Assembly: GCA_949316235.1 (NCBI GenBank) | Contig: OX438748.1 | Span: 9,179,001 to 9,243,000, forward strand | Source: Oegoconia quadripuncta | Lineage: Eukaryota > Arthropoda > Insecta > Lepidoptera > Autostichidae | Length of the DNA: 64,000 nt | Direction of reading: 5' to 3' | Shown here: piece after piece, positions 46,610 through 57,368 of the stretch | Numbering within the stretch: the first letter of the stretch is position 1 | Layout: each line of letters starts with the position of its first letter | Program-made: the position numbers and the translations under genes | Notes under the pieces: generated by a model | Seen by the model: only the letters and a program-made list of their open reading frames with translations | The model's database searches: none | What the model was told of the DNA's origin: nothing

Positions 46610-47817
46610 CTGCCTATGAGAATAACTTTTATTTCACTTATCTAATATGCCCAATTTTTTTTATTATCACGTGACAAACTTAACTTTCTGATTTTCTTCA
46701 AACAACTTCTACATCACTAACTACATGTTTAAGTTTGTCAGTTTTAAAAGTTTGTCAATGGTGATATACCTATCACCATCCTACGGTCCTATATCCAACC
46801 AGCAGGTACGGAACCCTCAGGGCTCGCGTCGTAATTAAATAACCTACCACCTAGTGGTAAGTGATTACTACCGTCTATAACACCATTACCCTTAAACGCA
46901 AAGTCGACTTTTTCGACCTCAAATACGTTCACAGAGGATGGGCTGTTACCCAAAGCACCCAAAAGGAATACCTCAATTGTAAATCAGTGTATTACCGACT
47001 ACACTGGCTCTCTTTACTATGTGTATACAAACTTGATGACATGGTAAGGGTTGGTGGTATAAATATTAAATAAATGATTAATACGAAATACAAGTAAATT
47101 GAAAGTACATATATCAGTAATATTGAAATAAACTAAAATATTTAAACTCTATAATAATAAAAAAATATATTAATTATGTTTGTAACAGTTTTACTCGTAT
47201 GAGTTTTAAGTAATTTTTGAATTTACATAAGTAGGTATCATGAATAATGTAACATATTTATAAATAATGTGTTTTGTCTATTTGTTAAAAGGCTTTTTGT
47301 TTGCGGTGCCACATGTCACATGTCTTTATGTACATTCTGCCGTTTGTAAGATCTATCCTACCACGTGGCAAGCGAATAAATGAATCTGAATATAGAAATT
47401 CTAACGCAGCCAACCTCCTGACAGAGGAAAATAGACCTTCTTTATCAGGTGGTGCCTTTCTTTGCAATTGTGTCGAGAATTATTCTTGATTTTTACAGAA
47501 GTTACAGTAGGAATGAGTTTCCCTGAACTATGGACAACCAATAGAAAGCTAATGGACGAATTCAAATCACATCTGAATGATGGACAAGCAATCACCACGC
47601 TACTGGGCAGGTTTCTATATAAAATTGCAATCAGTTCTAATTTAGTTTGTTTATTGTTTTGCAATAAAAGCCTGTCACAAGCCTAGGTACTTAAAATATT
47701 ACATGTAGAACATATGTATTATCACAAACATTTGGATATACAAACTGCATTAAGAGTAATAATTATTTAAATGAAAAGCAAAATCAGCTTAGTGCTGTTG
47801 CCACATTAGTCGTTCCT
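46610..47817. other. No gene recognised
   Basis: About 1.2 kb downstream of the odorant-receptor exons. The expected short last receptor exon was looked for on the minus strand and not recognised. Confidence 0.4.
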
Positions 47818-48080
47818 TTATACAGGGTGAAATTTAATTCGTATAATTCCTGTGTACTGGTGATTCCTGATTACAAAAAGCTTTTCACTAGGGTCTATAT
47901 AGATTTCAGCCGAAAATTGATGGAATTCCATACTAAAGCTGGTTTCACATTGGTTTACTTTGTATGGGTACAGGAACATTTTTTGATTGAATTCGACTAT
48001 GGTTTTTCGGGTAAATCATTCGTAATCAAGAGTGGCGTTACCAGTTAATGGGAATTACAAAATTCACCCTGTATATAAAA
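47818..48080 (+). mobile_element. MITE with mariner-like ends
   Basis: Left end TATACAGGGTGAAATTTAAT, right end AAAATTCACCCTGTATATA: inverted terminal repeats beside TA, about 260 bp, no coding. Internal sequence matches 34264-34520. The ACAGGG(T/C)G start resembles that of the mariner copy at 4187 but the arms are otherwise different. Confidence 0.82.
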
Positions 48081-48242
48081 CCACCACCAATTTTTTGCCA
48101 AAATCGAAAGATTATCTACTACTATTGTAGGGAGATATGACTTTACGCCGGACTCTTAATAGGATTACGAAAATACACTCGACCAGCTGTTGTAATTATT
48201 CGAAAAGTCCATACAAAATATCATAAGACATAAACTACTTAC

Positions 48243-48416
48243 CGATACAAAAGTCTCATAAGACAAGTTCTGTACACCAAAGGCCTTGAGTACAAGTGGC
48301 TTTTGCGCCTGAGCACAACCAACCAGAACGAGTTGCCGGATGTCTTTGTGAGATTCCTTCTCTATCTCACTAAGGTGCCAGCCGCAGAAGAACATGGCGT
48401 GAGAGAGAAGAGATGC
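48243..48416 (-). CDS. Odorant receptor exon d
   Basis: 58 codons, phase 0 at both ends; acceptor TTATGCACAG, donor GTAAGT. Encodes ASLLSHAMFFCGWHLSEIEK through LKAFGVQNLSYETFVS, the conserved region before the seventh helix. A reversed LINE 3' UTR lies only about 30 bp beyond the acceptor. Confidence 0.9.
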
Positions 48417-51400
48417 CTGTGCATAAAATAATAAAAAAATTTTATGATTGACTGGATTCGCGTTTGACCACAATCTCACCTGATGGAATGTGACGATGTG
48501 GTCGAAGATGAAGCACGCGATCCCAGTAAATGCCTATTCACTATAATATATAACCTATTTTCCATACTATGATGAGCCATATATGGGCAACCATAGATCC
48601 CCATAGGATTGGCATTAGTGACGTTTTGCATTTCATTGGCTACACTCCCATTTGTGGAGGACAGGGACTCTACTTTTCTTACTTACACACCCTATTCCTT
48701 GAATTAGTCTGGGCTCCAAGGTAGCAATAGAGTCACGTAGGGCACCGTCTACTTTCAGTAGGCGCCGTGTCGAGTACCGCTGCCAATCCTAACTTATTGG
48801 AGTTACAGCGGGAGGAGGGATTGTAAACCGTAGATGCTCTCGAGGCATAATCTGCATCGGTTTTACGATTTCTATAATGTTCTCGCCGACGCTACTGTCT
48901 AAATTATTCATCATCATCAGCCATAGACCGTCTTCTGTTGAACATAGGCCTCTCCCATAGATTTCCAGAGCGACCGGTTGAAAGCGGCCTGCATCCAGCG
49001 ACTTCCCGCAACCTTTATCAGGTTACCCGACTACCTTGTGAGTGGACGTCCTACGCTGCGATGGCCGGTCCGTGGTCTCCACCGTTGCTGAGGCACTTTA
49101 GTGAGCCAATAGTTCCTCGAGCTATATGACCTGCCCACCCGCTGTCTAAATTATTACTCAATAATAAATATCGAAATTTTAAGTATATTTATTAATTGTG
49201 TTGAATTCATCCAAATTACCTTCGCCAGTGTGATCAATAAAACTAAATTAAATTTAAGTCGTATTTTTTTGGTATAAAGTCCCTTAGTCGCCTCTTACGA
49301 TACCCAAGGGAAGATACGAATTTGTTCTGTTCTATTTACATCACGTATTGCAGTGAAATAACCTAACCTAACCTAACCAGCAATAAAGTTATACTCACTT
49401 GATAAGTAATTTCACCAGCATTCCATAGATTGAGCGCCAGTGAAATGAACAGCGCACAAATAAATGTGTAGGTCATAACTGCATTTGTGAATTCCAAGTG
49501 TGGTGATAGCTGAAACATAGAAGTATATTATGAATTAATGAGCTTCAGATATATATTTCGAACACGTACACCAATTATCTAGTTAATATTATCAGGAATT
49601 AGGCAAAGCCTGTAGAGAAGGGATAAACAAACATAAATGTTCGTAGCCATCGCACATACATCTAGATTCGAACTCGCAACCGTTAGGTACGAAGGCAGGG
49701 TAATTACCCACTACACCAAATGGTTGTCATATCGTCACACACACACACACGTTAACAACTAATGGACATAAGCACGTCCCTTGGAATAAGAATATTATTT
49801 ATTAAACCCATTTAGCAACAAACACACGTAGACGATAACATGTAAGCAGATAATTATTTATCATTTCAGGCACAGGAGGTAAACTGCTGAATAAATTCCC
49901 CCATAGATTTCCAGAGCGAACAGTTAGAAGCTGCCTTCATCCAGCAACTTTCCATGACCTTCATCAGGTCGCCCCTCCTTGCCGATAAGTAGATAATTAC
50001 AGAAGTAAAAAATCATAACTGTATGTTTATGTTAGACATATGTGGAGGGCTGCCGGCTATCTATACTTACTGAAATATTACAGTCTCTAAACAATGTTAA
50101 TTCGTTTTGAATTCTAGCAAAAAAACATTGTTATATACACGGTATAAATTTAAGTACTTATGGGTCTTAAACCAAGTATGTGTTACGGGAGTATATACCA
50201 TTTAACCCAGAAATTAATTTAAAAAAAACGCACTCCCGTGTGACGTGTAAAATAATATTTTTTACTATGTTTTTTTTGGTACCTTGTAATACATTTCTGA
50301 CGCGACAGATCGAAAAGGGGATGGAGGAATGAGCTCGATAACTTCCTCAGCAACTGTTCAGACAAAGCCCGGGACAGAGAGGCGTGGAGAGAGAGGAGGA
50401 AGGCCTCTGCCCAGTTTGCTCTCCTAATAATAATAATTACATTTCTGGGTTTAATGGAATCTACTCAAGTAATACTTTAAAGTGGTTTAAGGCTTAGAGG
50501 AAGTTAAATTTATATCCTATACCTATAGACAATGATACAATGAATTAGTGAATGTGAATAACTCACTGCTAAACGTAGCAGCAGCAAAATCCCGCCCACT
50601 GAACTTTCGCAAACTTGAAGAGACATCATCATGCCGAATATACGATTAATCTCGTCAGCCAATCTAAATTATGAAGAAAATACGACAATAAAAACACATT
50701 TTAATCGTTGGCACATTTATCAAATCGTCAACGGTCGTTTGTCATATTTAATTTAAAGCTGTATTGACTATATTATGGTCCGACAAAATCGCGATTTCTG
50801 TTATTTTTCAACTTTTTCGGAAATGACTACAAGACGGGTAAAAAATCGACACGAAGACACTTTAAATATTATGATACTCTTAATTGTTTAAGTAAGATGC
50901 AGATTAATGCATATACATCCCGCCTGTTTTTAATTTATATTTAGATATTTAGTAAAAAAGTGTCTCGGAAATAACAGAAATTGCGACGTTGCCAACCCGA
51001 GTAGAGTCGATTTATTTTATAATTTTATTTTTATTATTATTAGGGACAATAAACAGTTTTACAATGTGTGTAACTTAGCAAGTTATGATTTGTATTACTA
51101 ACCATCCATTTGTATGGATGATTGCAACAACAACAGCATTATCCACAATTTACTAACAACTCACTAGTAACTTCAAAACTAATGAAAAAATTGAACAATG
51201 CAATCTGCCTGCTATGCATAATAGACACCTATAATACAAGTGCGTTTAATAATAAACTACTTATAATACAAATACATAAATTAATATCTAATCAAACTCA
51301 TACCAATGATTGAGAAAGATAGTGCTCCATTATACGGGATAGCGACTATGTTTTTACTATTTAGAGATATTTAAACTTACATTATTAGTTTTTGATGCAT

Positions 51401-51687
51401 CCGTATTCCTTCTAAACATGCGGCTTTTAACTTCTCAACTGCTTCTTTTCTAGTCATCACCGACAAATCGCTATCGAACTCCTCCCTGATCCTCTTATAG
51501 TGATTGCACAATGTGAGGAACTTGTAAGACGTAGTGATGAGGTGCGTCGTCGGCATGCAGTCGGCCGATATCATTGGCAGCATCATGTATAACCAAGTTA
51601 TGTAGAAAAAAATACGAATAGCTGCCGCTGTGATTGAAACGTCGGTGTATCGAGGAAAATATGTCACTACGGTATAGAATAGCGCTC
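48243..51687 (-). CDS. Odorant receptor (7tm_6 family), partial, four exons
   Basis: Four minus-strand exons join in phase to about 230 residues: 51381-51687, 50567-50663, 49399-49509 and 48243-48416, all with AG/GT borders. Motifs typical of insect odorant receptors include FYITWLYMMLPMISADC, the loop EKLKAACLEGIRMHQKLI, the hydrophobic helix TFICALFISLALNLWNAGEI, and QLVLVGCAQAQKPLVLKAFG with FGVQNLSYETFVS just before the last helix. Such receptors pair with the co-receptor Orco as odour-gated cation channels in olfactory neuron dendrites. A full receptor has about 400 residues; the amino-terminal exon(s) and short last exon were not found. No stop or frameshift is seen, so the gene may be functional with long transposon-filled introns, or a relic. 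Confidence 0.88.
48445..48545 (-). repeat. LINE 3' UTR fragment in receptor intron
   Basis: Reversed copy of 44030-44098: GTTTGACCACAATCTCACCT and GATGGAATGTGACGATG, with an A/T-rich end at 48425-48445. Confidence 0.7.
48690..48870 (+). repeat. Dispersed repeat a in receptor intron
   Basis: GGCTCCAAGGTAGCAATAGA and TAGGCGCCGTGTCGAGTACC, as at 25085. Confidence 0.65.
48908..49140 (-). pseudogene. RTE-like LINE 3' relic in receptor intron
   Basis: The minus strand begins GWAGHIARGT and ends with the family 3' end (reverse of CATCATCATCAGCCATAGAC and CCCATAGATTTCCAGAGCGA). Stops are frequent. Confidence 0.8.
49270..49380. repeat. Repeat b fragment and (CCTAA)4
   Basis: AGTCCCTTAGTCGCCTCTTA and GATACCCAAGGGAAGA belong to repeat b. 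At 49359-49378 there are four CCTAA units, the insect telomere motif, at an interstitial site. Confidence 0.65.
49399..49509 (-). CDS. Odorant receptor exon c
   Basis: 37 codons, phase 0 at both ends; acceptor CTATGTTTCAG, donor GTGAGT. Encodes LSPHLEFTNAVMTYTFICAL and FISLALNLWNAGEITYQ, a transmembrane helix and the following loop. Confidence 0.9.
49553..49730 (-). mobile_element. tRNA-headed SINE, family A, decayed
   Basis: Reverse copy within the receptor intron: CGTACACCAATTATCTAGTT, AGATTCGAACTCGCAACCG and CCACTACACCAAATGGTTG. It has several internal deletions relative to 22855. Confidence 0.72.
49738..49752. repeat. (AC)n microsatellite
   Basis: Short ACACACACACACAC run. Confidence 0.85.
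49895..49980 (-). repeat. RTE-like LINE 3' end fragment
   Basis: CCCCCATAGATTTCCAGAGC and GACCTTCATCAGGTCGCCC, the reversed end of the RTE family without its GATGAT tail. Confidence 0.72.
50300..50445 (+). pseudogene. LINE carboxy-terminus fragment in receptor intron
   Basis: Encodes RSKRGWRNELDNFLSNCSDK then AWRERRKASAQFALL and (ATA)n. Homologous to the short pieces at 21385 and 23594, whose ends read REAFDQQWD. Confidence 0.75.
50567..50663 (-). CDS. Odorant receptor exon b
   Basis: 97 nt; acceptor CATAATTTAG, donor GTGAGT. It completes the split codon from exon a and encodes LADEINRIFGMMMSLQVCES and SVGGILLLLRLA, then ends in phase 0. Confidence 0.88.
51381..51687 (-). CDS. Odorant receptor exon a (largest found)
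   Basis: 307 nt; acceptor TTTTCTTGCAG, donor GTAAGT. It starts with two bases of a split codon and then encodes ALFYTVVTYFPRYTDVSITA, FYITWLYMMLPMISADCMP, SYKFLTLCNHYKRIREEFDS and EKLKAACLEGIRMHQKLI. The preceding exon must end one base into a codon; none was found upstream. Confidence 0.9.
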
Positions 51688-51740
51688 CTGCAAGAAAATT
51701 AGACGTATCAATTACAGGTATACTATACAGGTATACTATT

Positions 51741-52024
51741 AGCTTTCGATTAGAGAAGTTAAGTAATGTCTGGCGCGGTCATTGGATAGGTGACTACTAG
51801 TGGCATTTTAATAAGAGCGTTTTCATGCTTCGGCGGGCATCTTCAATTGTCGGTTCCGGTGCTTTAGTCGGCAGAATTGAAGGCTGCTGACTGACTGTGG
51901 CCACTAGTCTGACAGAAGTCCACCAATCCGAATTAAGCCTGCGTGGTGGATTGTGACCCCCAGTGAAAGGAGGTTGTGCCCCAACAGTGGGGATGTCTAA
52001 GGTCGTTGATGATGATGATGATTA
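51741..52024 (+). mobile_element. 5S rRNA-derived SINE, copy 3
   Basis: Head GATTAGAGAAGTTAAGTAAT, GTCTGGCGCGGTCATTGGAT and AGGTGACTACTAGTGG follow the 3' half of 5S rRNA. The body has CAATTGTCGGTTCCGGTGCT, the tail TGCCCCAACAGTGGGGATGT, ending GTTGATGATGATGATGATTA. It sits 54 bp upstream of odorant-receptor exon a, on the opposite strand. Confidence 0.85.
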
Positions 52025-52025
52025 A

Positions 52026-53224
52026 TAACTGGTAGAACGCAAGTTCTTTAATTAAATTGAACAAGTAAATACAAAGTAATCTTCATCATCCATGACTCAT
52101 GTAACTTCCTAAATATAATACGTGGATAATAGATGCACTGACATAGTGAAGATTCGGAAAGAATACCACATAGGCCAATAATTCATAAAATAAATTCAAC
52201 GAATTTCTTATATTCAAATCGGAATACATCAATGTGAAAACGGATATTTAATGTGAATATTGTTTTTGTGGGTTCTTTAACGTTTTACAAGTTCACTACT
52301 GTGATTGATATATGTAGGTAGGAGTTCCTGGGAACATGTTTTTATTATTTTTTATTGTTATTCACTTCTTTATATCAGGCCCTGTTTACACATCATGGAT
52401 GAGTGGAACGCAACGAAACGTGAAGTGAATCGCACGCGCATCGGAACGCACCTATTGTTATTTTTTTAATTTTGAGCTGTCAAAAATGAGCTCTCTTGCA
52501 TCATCCACCAACGCGCAATAACGTAGCGTATATTTCTTTTGTCTGCATATCAATCAATGTAAATGTATAATTACTCAAGAATTAAACCAAATTATAAGAA
52601 GAGAAAACAAGTTTTTTTTCCAAAACCAATATCCAAGACAGGCCCGTACAAATATATACAATGCAAAAAATTCTACACATAAACCAAAAAGTAATTAAAA
52701 TCTCACTTCATTTCGTTGCTACTTATACCGACACTGGTTTAATAGGTGTTTGGAGTTCTGAGCGCTTGAACATGGACATGTTTAGTTCTGTGTTCGATGG
52801 GTGGAAGAAGTTAGGGGTCTCGGTGTGCGCTTTAGTGGAAACATGTTTAGTCTTTGGTACTGTGTACTATTACGACCCATCAAAATGGGTCGTAGTAGTC
52901 AGGGCCTGATTTACCCACGTTCTCATTAGGCTAGAGCCGAGGGCGCAAGAACCGAGGGGGCGCTGAGCTTACTTTTACAAGCACCACTTATCTACAGGAT
53001 AAAATTTGCTTATTAGAAAATATGCGCCTAAAGTACTTGCTAGAATTTGAAACAATTCCAGCGCTCTCTTACAATCGCGCGACGCATATCACTTTAGACA
53101 GAGGAAGATGAGTGTCAACCTCATCTACCCATAAAATCAGATGCGAAGATAAACCACTACTCTTTACATATAAAAATAAATTTTAAAAAATTATTTTGTT
53201 GAAGATGAAAATTATTTGGATAAA
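52026..53224. other. No gene recognised
   Basis: About 1.2 kb where upstream receptor exons could lie. None was recognised on the minus strand. Confidence 0.4.
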
Positions 53225-53515
53225 TGTCCTTTTCAAGTGATATTTCAATGGGAGGATTTGCCTCGCGAGACCGTTTGGTGATCGATTAAAAAGTTTTACA
53301 TACAGAGAGTAAATGGGTCAAATTAAGACTGCGGTCATCTAATCTATCATAGCACAGTATTTCACATCAGCCCCATCTCTCCCATGGTGCATTTTGTATT
53401 GATATTCATGGAAGGATTTGCCCTAATCGCTACACTGAACGGACGAGTTGGCGATCGCCTGTTTTAAAAGCCGATCAATGACACATCTGTCCATCACTGG
53501 TCTATGCTGCGACGC
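53225..53515 (+). repeat. Dispersed repeat c, two partial units
   Basis: ATGGGAGGATTTGCCTCGCG near 53249 and ATGGAAGGATTTGCCCTAAT near 53408, the latter followed by GAGTTGGCGATCGCCTG and CATCACTGGTCTATGCTGC. Reverse relative at 34615. Confidence 0.6.
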
Positions 53516-53649
53516 TTCCGAACGTTTAGTCACCTTTTAGGCCACCCACGGGTAGGCACACGTGGGTCCTATCCAATCTGCCCGGAACCAGGCAACAAAT
53601 CTGTTATTTCTGACTTTAATTACTCTTTACTTAGGACATATTATTCAGA

Positions 53650-53695
53650 TGATTGGTGTAAGTGTCCGAAATATTTATTTATTTATTTATTTATT
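53650..53695 (+). repeat. SINE family A tail fragment
   Basis: GATGATTGGTGTAAGTGTCC, AAATATTTATTTATTT. Confidence 0.7.
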
Positions 53696-54024
53696 ATTCA
53701 TATCGTACTACGTGCTCCACCATAGATACTCTCTTAGTAATTTCAATCAGACTCGTCCGCTTGGCTTATACCGCAGTGCTTGTGCTACATAAATTCAATT
53801 TAAAACTATGCTCTTGTCAGTGGAGTCCTTTCCACACTTCTCTACATTCCGCTTTTTCTTTTTCCAGTTTCTCTAGATTAGATTAATTAAACTGTCGATC
53901 GTAACATCCTGTTTATTCTTTTTAATGAACGATGAAACAGAGACGGTCCAAATGGGTTTAATTTAAGTCAGCCTTAAGAGGGTTTATTCCGTGGCTTCCG
54001 TCATTGGATAAACTAAGATTTATT

Positions 54025-54232
54025 TCTTTTTTTATATTTCGGATAGTTACACCAATCATCTAGTATTCCACTAAGCAAAGCTTGTATAAATACTAGATCC
54101 TCCATGACAGACAACTACTTACATACATACACTCAAAGAACATTACCTTAGTTACTAGACTGCCTGGGAATCGAACCCGGACCTTCTAAATTGGGAGTCC
54201 GCGTCTTAACCGCTGAGCCACCGACGCTGTCA
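54025..54232 (-). mobile_element. Chimeric SINE: other tRNA head, family A tail
   Basis: The 3' part (reverse of GTTACACCAATCATCTAGTA and AAGCAAAGCTTGTATAAA) is that of family A. The head (reverse of TGCCTGGGAATCGAACCCGG and GTCTTAACCGCTGAGCCACC) is the CTCAGCGGTTAAG tRNA head also found on the 1121 SINE. Confidence 0.8.
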
Positions 54233-54284
54233 TAGCATACGTATAGTCATAGTATACATAGCTCTAATAAGTTGTTAATTCTTC

Positions 54285-54460
54285 AAAACCAAAAAATCTG
54301 CCGCATTTTATATATATATAACGGGCACCATATTGGACTTTTTTACCATTAAATGTGTCCTATAACACTTTAAGGATCAAGGCCAATTAAAAGACACCTT
54401 GCACTTCAAAATCAGTCAGAAGTTAGGCTATAGGAGGTAACATAGAAATCTTAAAATACA
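54285..54460 (-). repeat. Dispersed repeat d
   Basis: ACACCTTGCACTTCAAAATC and TATAGGAGGTAACATAGAAA, as at 37375. Confidence 0.6.
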
Positions 54461-54524
54461 AAAGCAATCTTAGTTTAAGGAGCATAGCGCTACTGAACGG
54501 AATAAGCCCTCTTAAGTTTCGTTG

Positions 54525-54700
54525 GGGTTAGGCCATTTTTATATGTCCACTTATCTAGCACCATCTTATCAAGTCTGCTGTCAAACAGAAATGTTGATAA
54601 CATTGTTGTGTTCCCGTTATTTGAGATATGATAACCAACCTTAGTTAGAGGTTTCGAGTAAGTTCCACCTTCGACCACATCTTCATTTAGCATTCTCTGT
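54525..54700 (+). repeat. SINE family C body, degenerate
   Basis: TTGTTGTGTTCCCGTTATTT and CACCTTCGACCACATCTTCA follow the family C body and tail. Confidence 0.6.
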
Positions 54701-54944
54701 ACTAAAATAAAAATTTGCATTCTCTGTAATTGAAATTTATACAATTTCTGTACTCTAAAAGTGTACAGTTTGGTTTATCTATAGCAATACCTCAACTGAG
54801 TCTGTTGCTAACTCTATTTTTATGTTTGTTTGGGTGGCACTACCTTTTGTCGGCCACTCTCGCGCCACTTTTCACTCCCCTGCTTCGCGTGCACTGGCAA
54901 GATATGGGATACGTTTTTGTTTATCTTATGATTATACTAGCTTT

Positions 54945-55165
54945 ACGTCCGCGGCTTCGCCTGCGTGGAATAACTTTATCGCGAAAATTTGTTTAACCCG
55001 CGGGAACTAGTCACTTTATCGACATAAAAACTATCCTATCCAGGGTATATTCTACCTGTATATCAAATTTCATCCAAATCTGTTTATCTATTTCGCCGTG
55101 ATTGAGCAATAAACAAAGAAACAAACATCTAAAATTTCGCATTTATAATATTAGTTAGATTTGTA
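54945..55165 (+). mobile_element. Helitron-like Lep1-type repeat
   Basis: Starts CTAGCTTTACGTCCGCGGCT, contains TATCAAATTTCATCCAAATC and GTGATTGAGCAATAAACAAA and ends CATTTATAATATTAGTTAG. Reverse counterpart at 2530. Confidence 0.65.
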
Positions 55166-55169
55166 TTAA

Positions 55170-55854
55170 CCGGACGGCATAAAGTTACCTCGGTTAACGA
55201 ATTGAAATCATAAGTTCTACATTTCATTTTACCACCGAATACCTAACCTACGGCCTTCTGTCATTGTCGACGCTTCATAATCATCAGATCGTTCCAGAGG
55301 GGAGGAACCTCCACAGCAGCATCAACAGCCCACGAAACGCGCACCAGTCTTCCCACCTAAATCAGAACGTTAGAACCTCAACAATTTCAATAAGTATGCT
55401 AGTAGGTATGTAACGAACGTTGTAATGTAAAACTCTTTTTTAATAAGGCCAACCTTTTTATTTTCTTGCTGGTTCTCCTCGTGAAATAATTGCTGTTTGA
55501 ATAAGCCGCAGCTTAGAAATATAAAATCTAACTATGATTGAATCTAAAATGAATGTAATGTTATAATAAATTATTAAAGAATAATATCAATACATGTTTT
55601 ACGTCAAAACTCTTTTAACTTTAAAATTAAGACAGTATTGTCATTATGCTTATTTTGTAAAAATTATGCTTTCAGGACATTATGCATTAACATCACCTAT
55701 TCACTTTATTTAAATTAAGTGGGTAAAAACATAGAAACAACATAAATGCCCTCTGCTGGTATCGAACCAGCAAATTTATGAGTCACAGGTCACACAATCG
55801 GCCATCTATCATTTTGTACTACGCAGCTATTAAAATGAATGGTCAAAAAGAAGG
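55170..55854. other. No gene recognised
   Basis: AT-rich spacer. Confidence 0.4.
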
Positions 55855-56035
55855 TATCCTGGAAACCAGCGCTGTCCAGTGCCATATGACATATTAGCAG
55901 CAAATGCTGACGCACAATCCCTTTGCCACAAACACATTGAAATATTCTTTTATTATTTTATATTTTATTATAGTTACTAAATCTTCTGTATTTGTTGGCA
56001 ATAAATAGTTTTTCTTTCTTTCTTTCTTACAAGCA
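55855..56035 (+). repeat. Dispersed repeat f with (CTTT)n tail
   Basis: AACCAGCGCTGTCCAGTGCC and GTTGGCAATAAATAGTTTTT then CTTTCTTTCTTTC, as at 14040-14215. Confidence 0.6.
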
Positions 56036-56039
56036 CACT

Positions 56040-56904
56040 AAAGTATCTATTTTACGCAGATGGCAGCACTGATGGATATGTACTTATTATAACGAGTATT
56101 AGTACTTCGCGGACACTGAACACCTAATAGACGATATAACAATAAAACTTCTCTTGTGTCTGGTTCACTGTCAGCGAAAGTGTTAAAAAGTTTTCAGATA
56201 TGGCACTGTTTACGTTTAGCTAAATTTGACTGTCCAAAGTAAATGTTATTGAAATAAGATTTATAGTCTGCCATTATCTATAATTTATAATTGATTTTTT
56301 TACCTAACAATACAAATATTATTACTCAATGACAGCGAACTTCGTAAAAAAGGTTTGTTTCTATGGCAGTAATACCTACCTATATACTTGTAGGTTTAAT
56401 AATTATCTACCTACCACATTAATATTGGTGATTTTGATTACCCGGACGTGCGTGACCGATATACATGATAATTAAAATGTTCTGAATGCAGTATGTTGAT
56501 CACGCACAACAGATAATCAAAATCTCCAGTAATAATAATACTTTGTATGTAACTGACTTACTAATTATTTACATTCTGAAAAACACAGAAGCGTTACAAG
56601 TGTCATCTATAGGGTACTTCCCGATCTACAATCACGTAATTTGATACGATGCCTTGTGGCACAAGTGAAGGGATAAATACGAAAATCATTCATTTCAAAA
56701 CCCGTACTTGTTAAGATACAAAGGCAAAATTGTAGGGCACCGAGAAGATCCCTTTTTGATAATCTTTATGAAAGTACGCTTTACAAGGCCGTATGTTTTT
56801 ATTGCGCAAAAACTTGATTTTTTACAGTATGAGGCCGCAGTAGTACGTACCCATATGTGACGAAAATTTAGGAACCCCCGACAAGATTGTTTGAACAAAT
56901 GATT
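56040..56904. other. No gene; left flank of DIRS copy
   Basis: AT-rich. A short minus-strand frame at 56695-56898 has no recognised motif. Confidence 0.4.
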
Positions 56905-57094
56905 ATTAAAGGTTAAACAAACTTACCTAAGTGAAGTTTGACCATAATTATATGAGTCGTTACATCCGAAGGCATTTCAGTTCACCAGGTAGTCCACTCT
57001 TCTATGTACTAGGCATCAAGCACAATTTCAGAGCTGAAAATGCTAAAAAAAAAGTACAAGTACCCGGCCCCGACTCGTGCGCCGAAACGTCATT
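56905..57094. repeat. DIRS 3' terminal repeat
   Basis: The outer 73 bp (56905-56977) recur inverted and perfectly at 57158-57230. The inner part (56979-57094: CCAGGTAGTCCACTCTTCTA to GACTCGTGCGCCGAAACGTC) is inverted at 63527-63660, where the other copy has about 20 extra GC-rich bases. Confidence 0.93.
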
Positions 57095-57157
57095 TCTTTA
57101 GAGTTTACTGGTATTTCGCAAACTTATGTGGGGGATATGGGTTATGGGAGGGTTCTT

Positions 57158-57274
57158 AAATGCCTTCGGATGTAACGACTCATATAATTATGGTCAAACT
57201 TCACTTAGGTAAGTTTGTTTAACCTTTAATTATACTTCGTCGTTACATCCTCGACATTTAAGTTCACCAGGTAG
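57158..57274. repeat. DIRS internal complementary region
   Basis: The first 73 bp are the reverse complement of the left end (56905-56977), the next 44 bp the reverse complement of the right end (63646-63689; 42 of 44 match). The two halves meet at AACCTTTAAT/TATACTTCGT, so the block equals a circle junction. An AT dinucleotide is common to both ends and the junction. Confidence 0.93.
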
Positions 57275-57368
57275 ATGTTTAGCGCCTTTACGAAATAACA
57301 TTAGAACATTGGTTATACGTTTGCAAACAACTTTTATTTTATCAAATTACTTAATCATTATTATAATA

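Noticed and set aside
48100..48170. Last odorant-receptor exon after ACAACAG near 48170 (minus strand)
   Set aside because: The translation does not resemble the conserved receptor end, so it was not added to the gene.
51741..51800. A genuine 5S rRNA gene
   Set aside because: Only the 3' half of 5S is matched, with many changes, and it is fused to a SINE body in all three copies.
54730..55010. Plus-strand frames with hydrophobic stretches
   Set aside because: They overlap a Lep1-type repeat and show no splice context or conserved motif.
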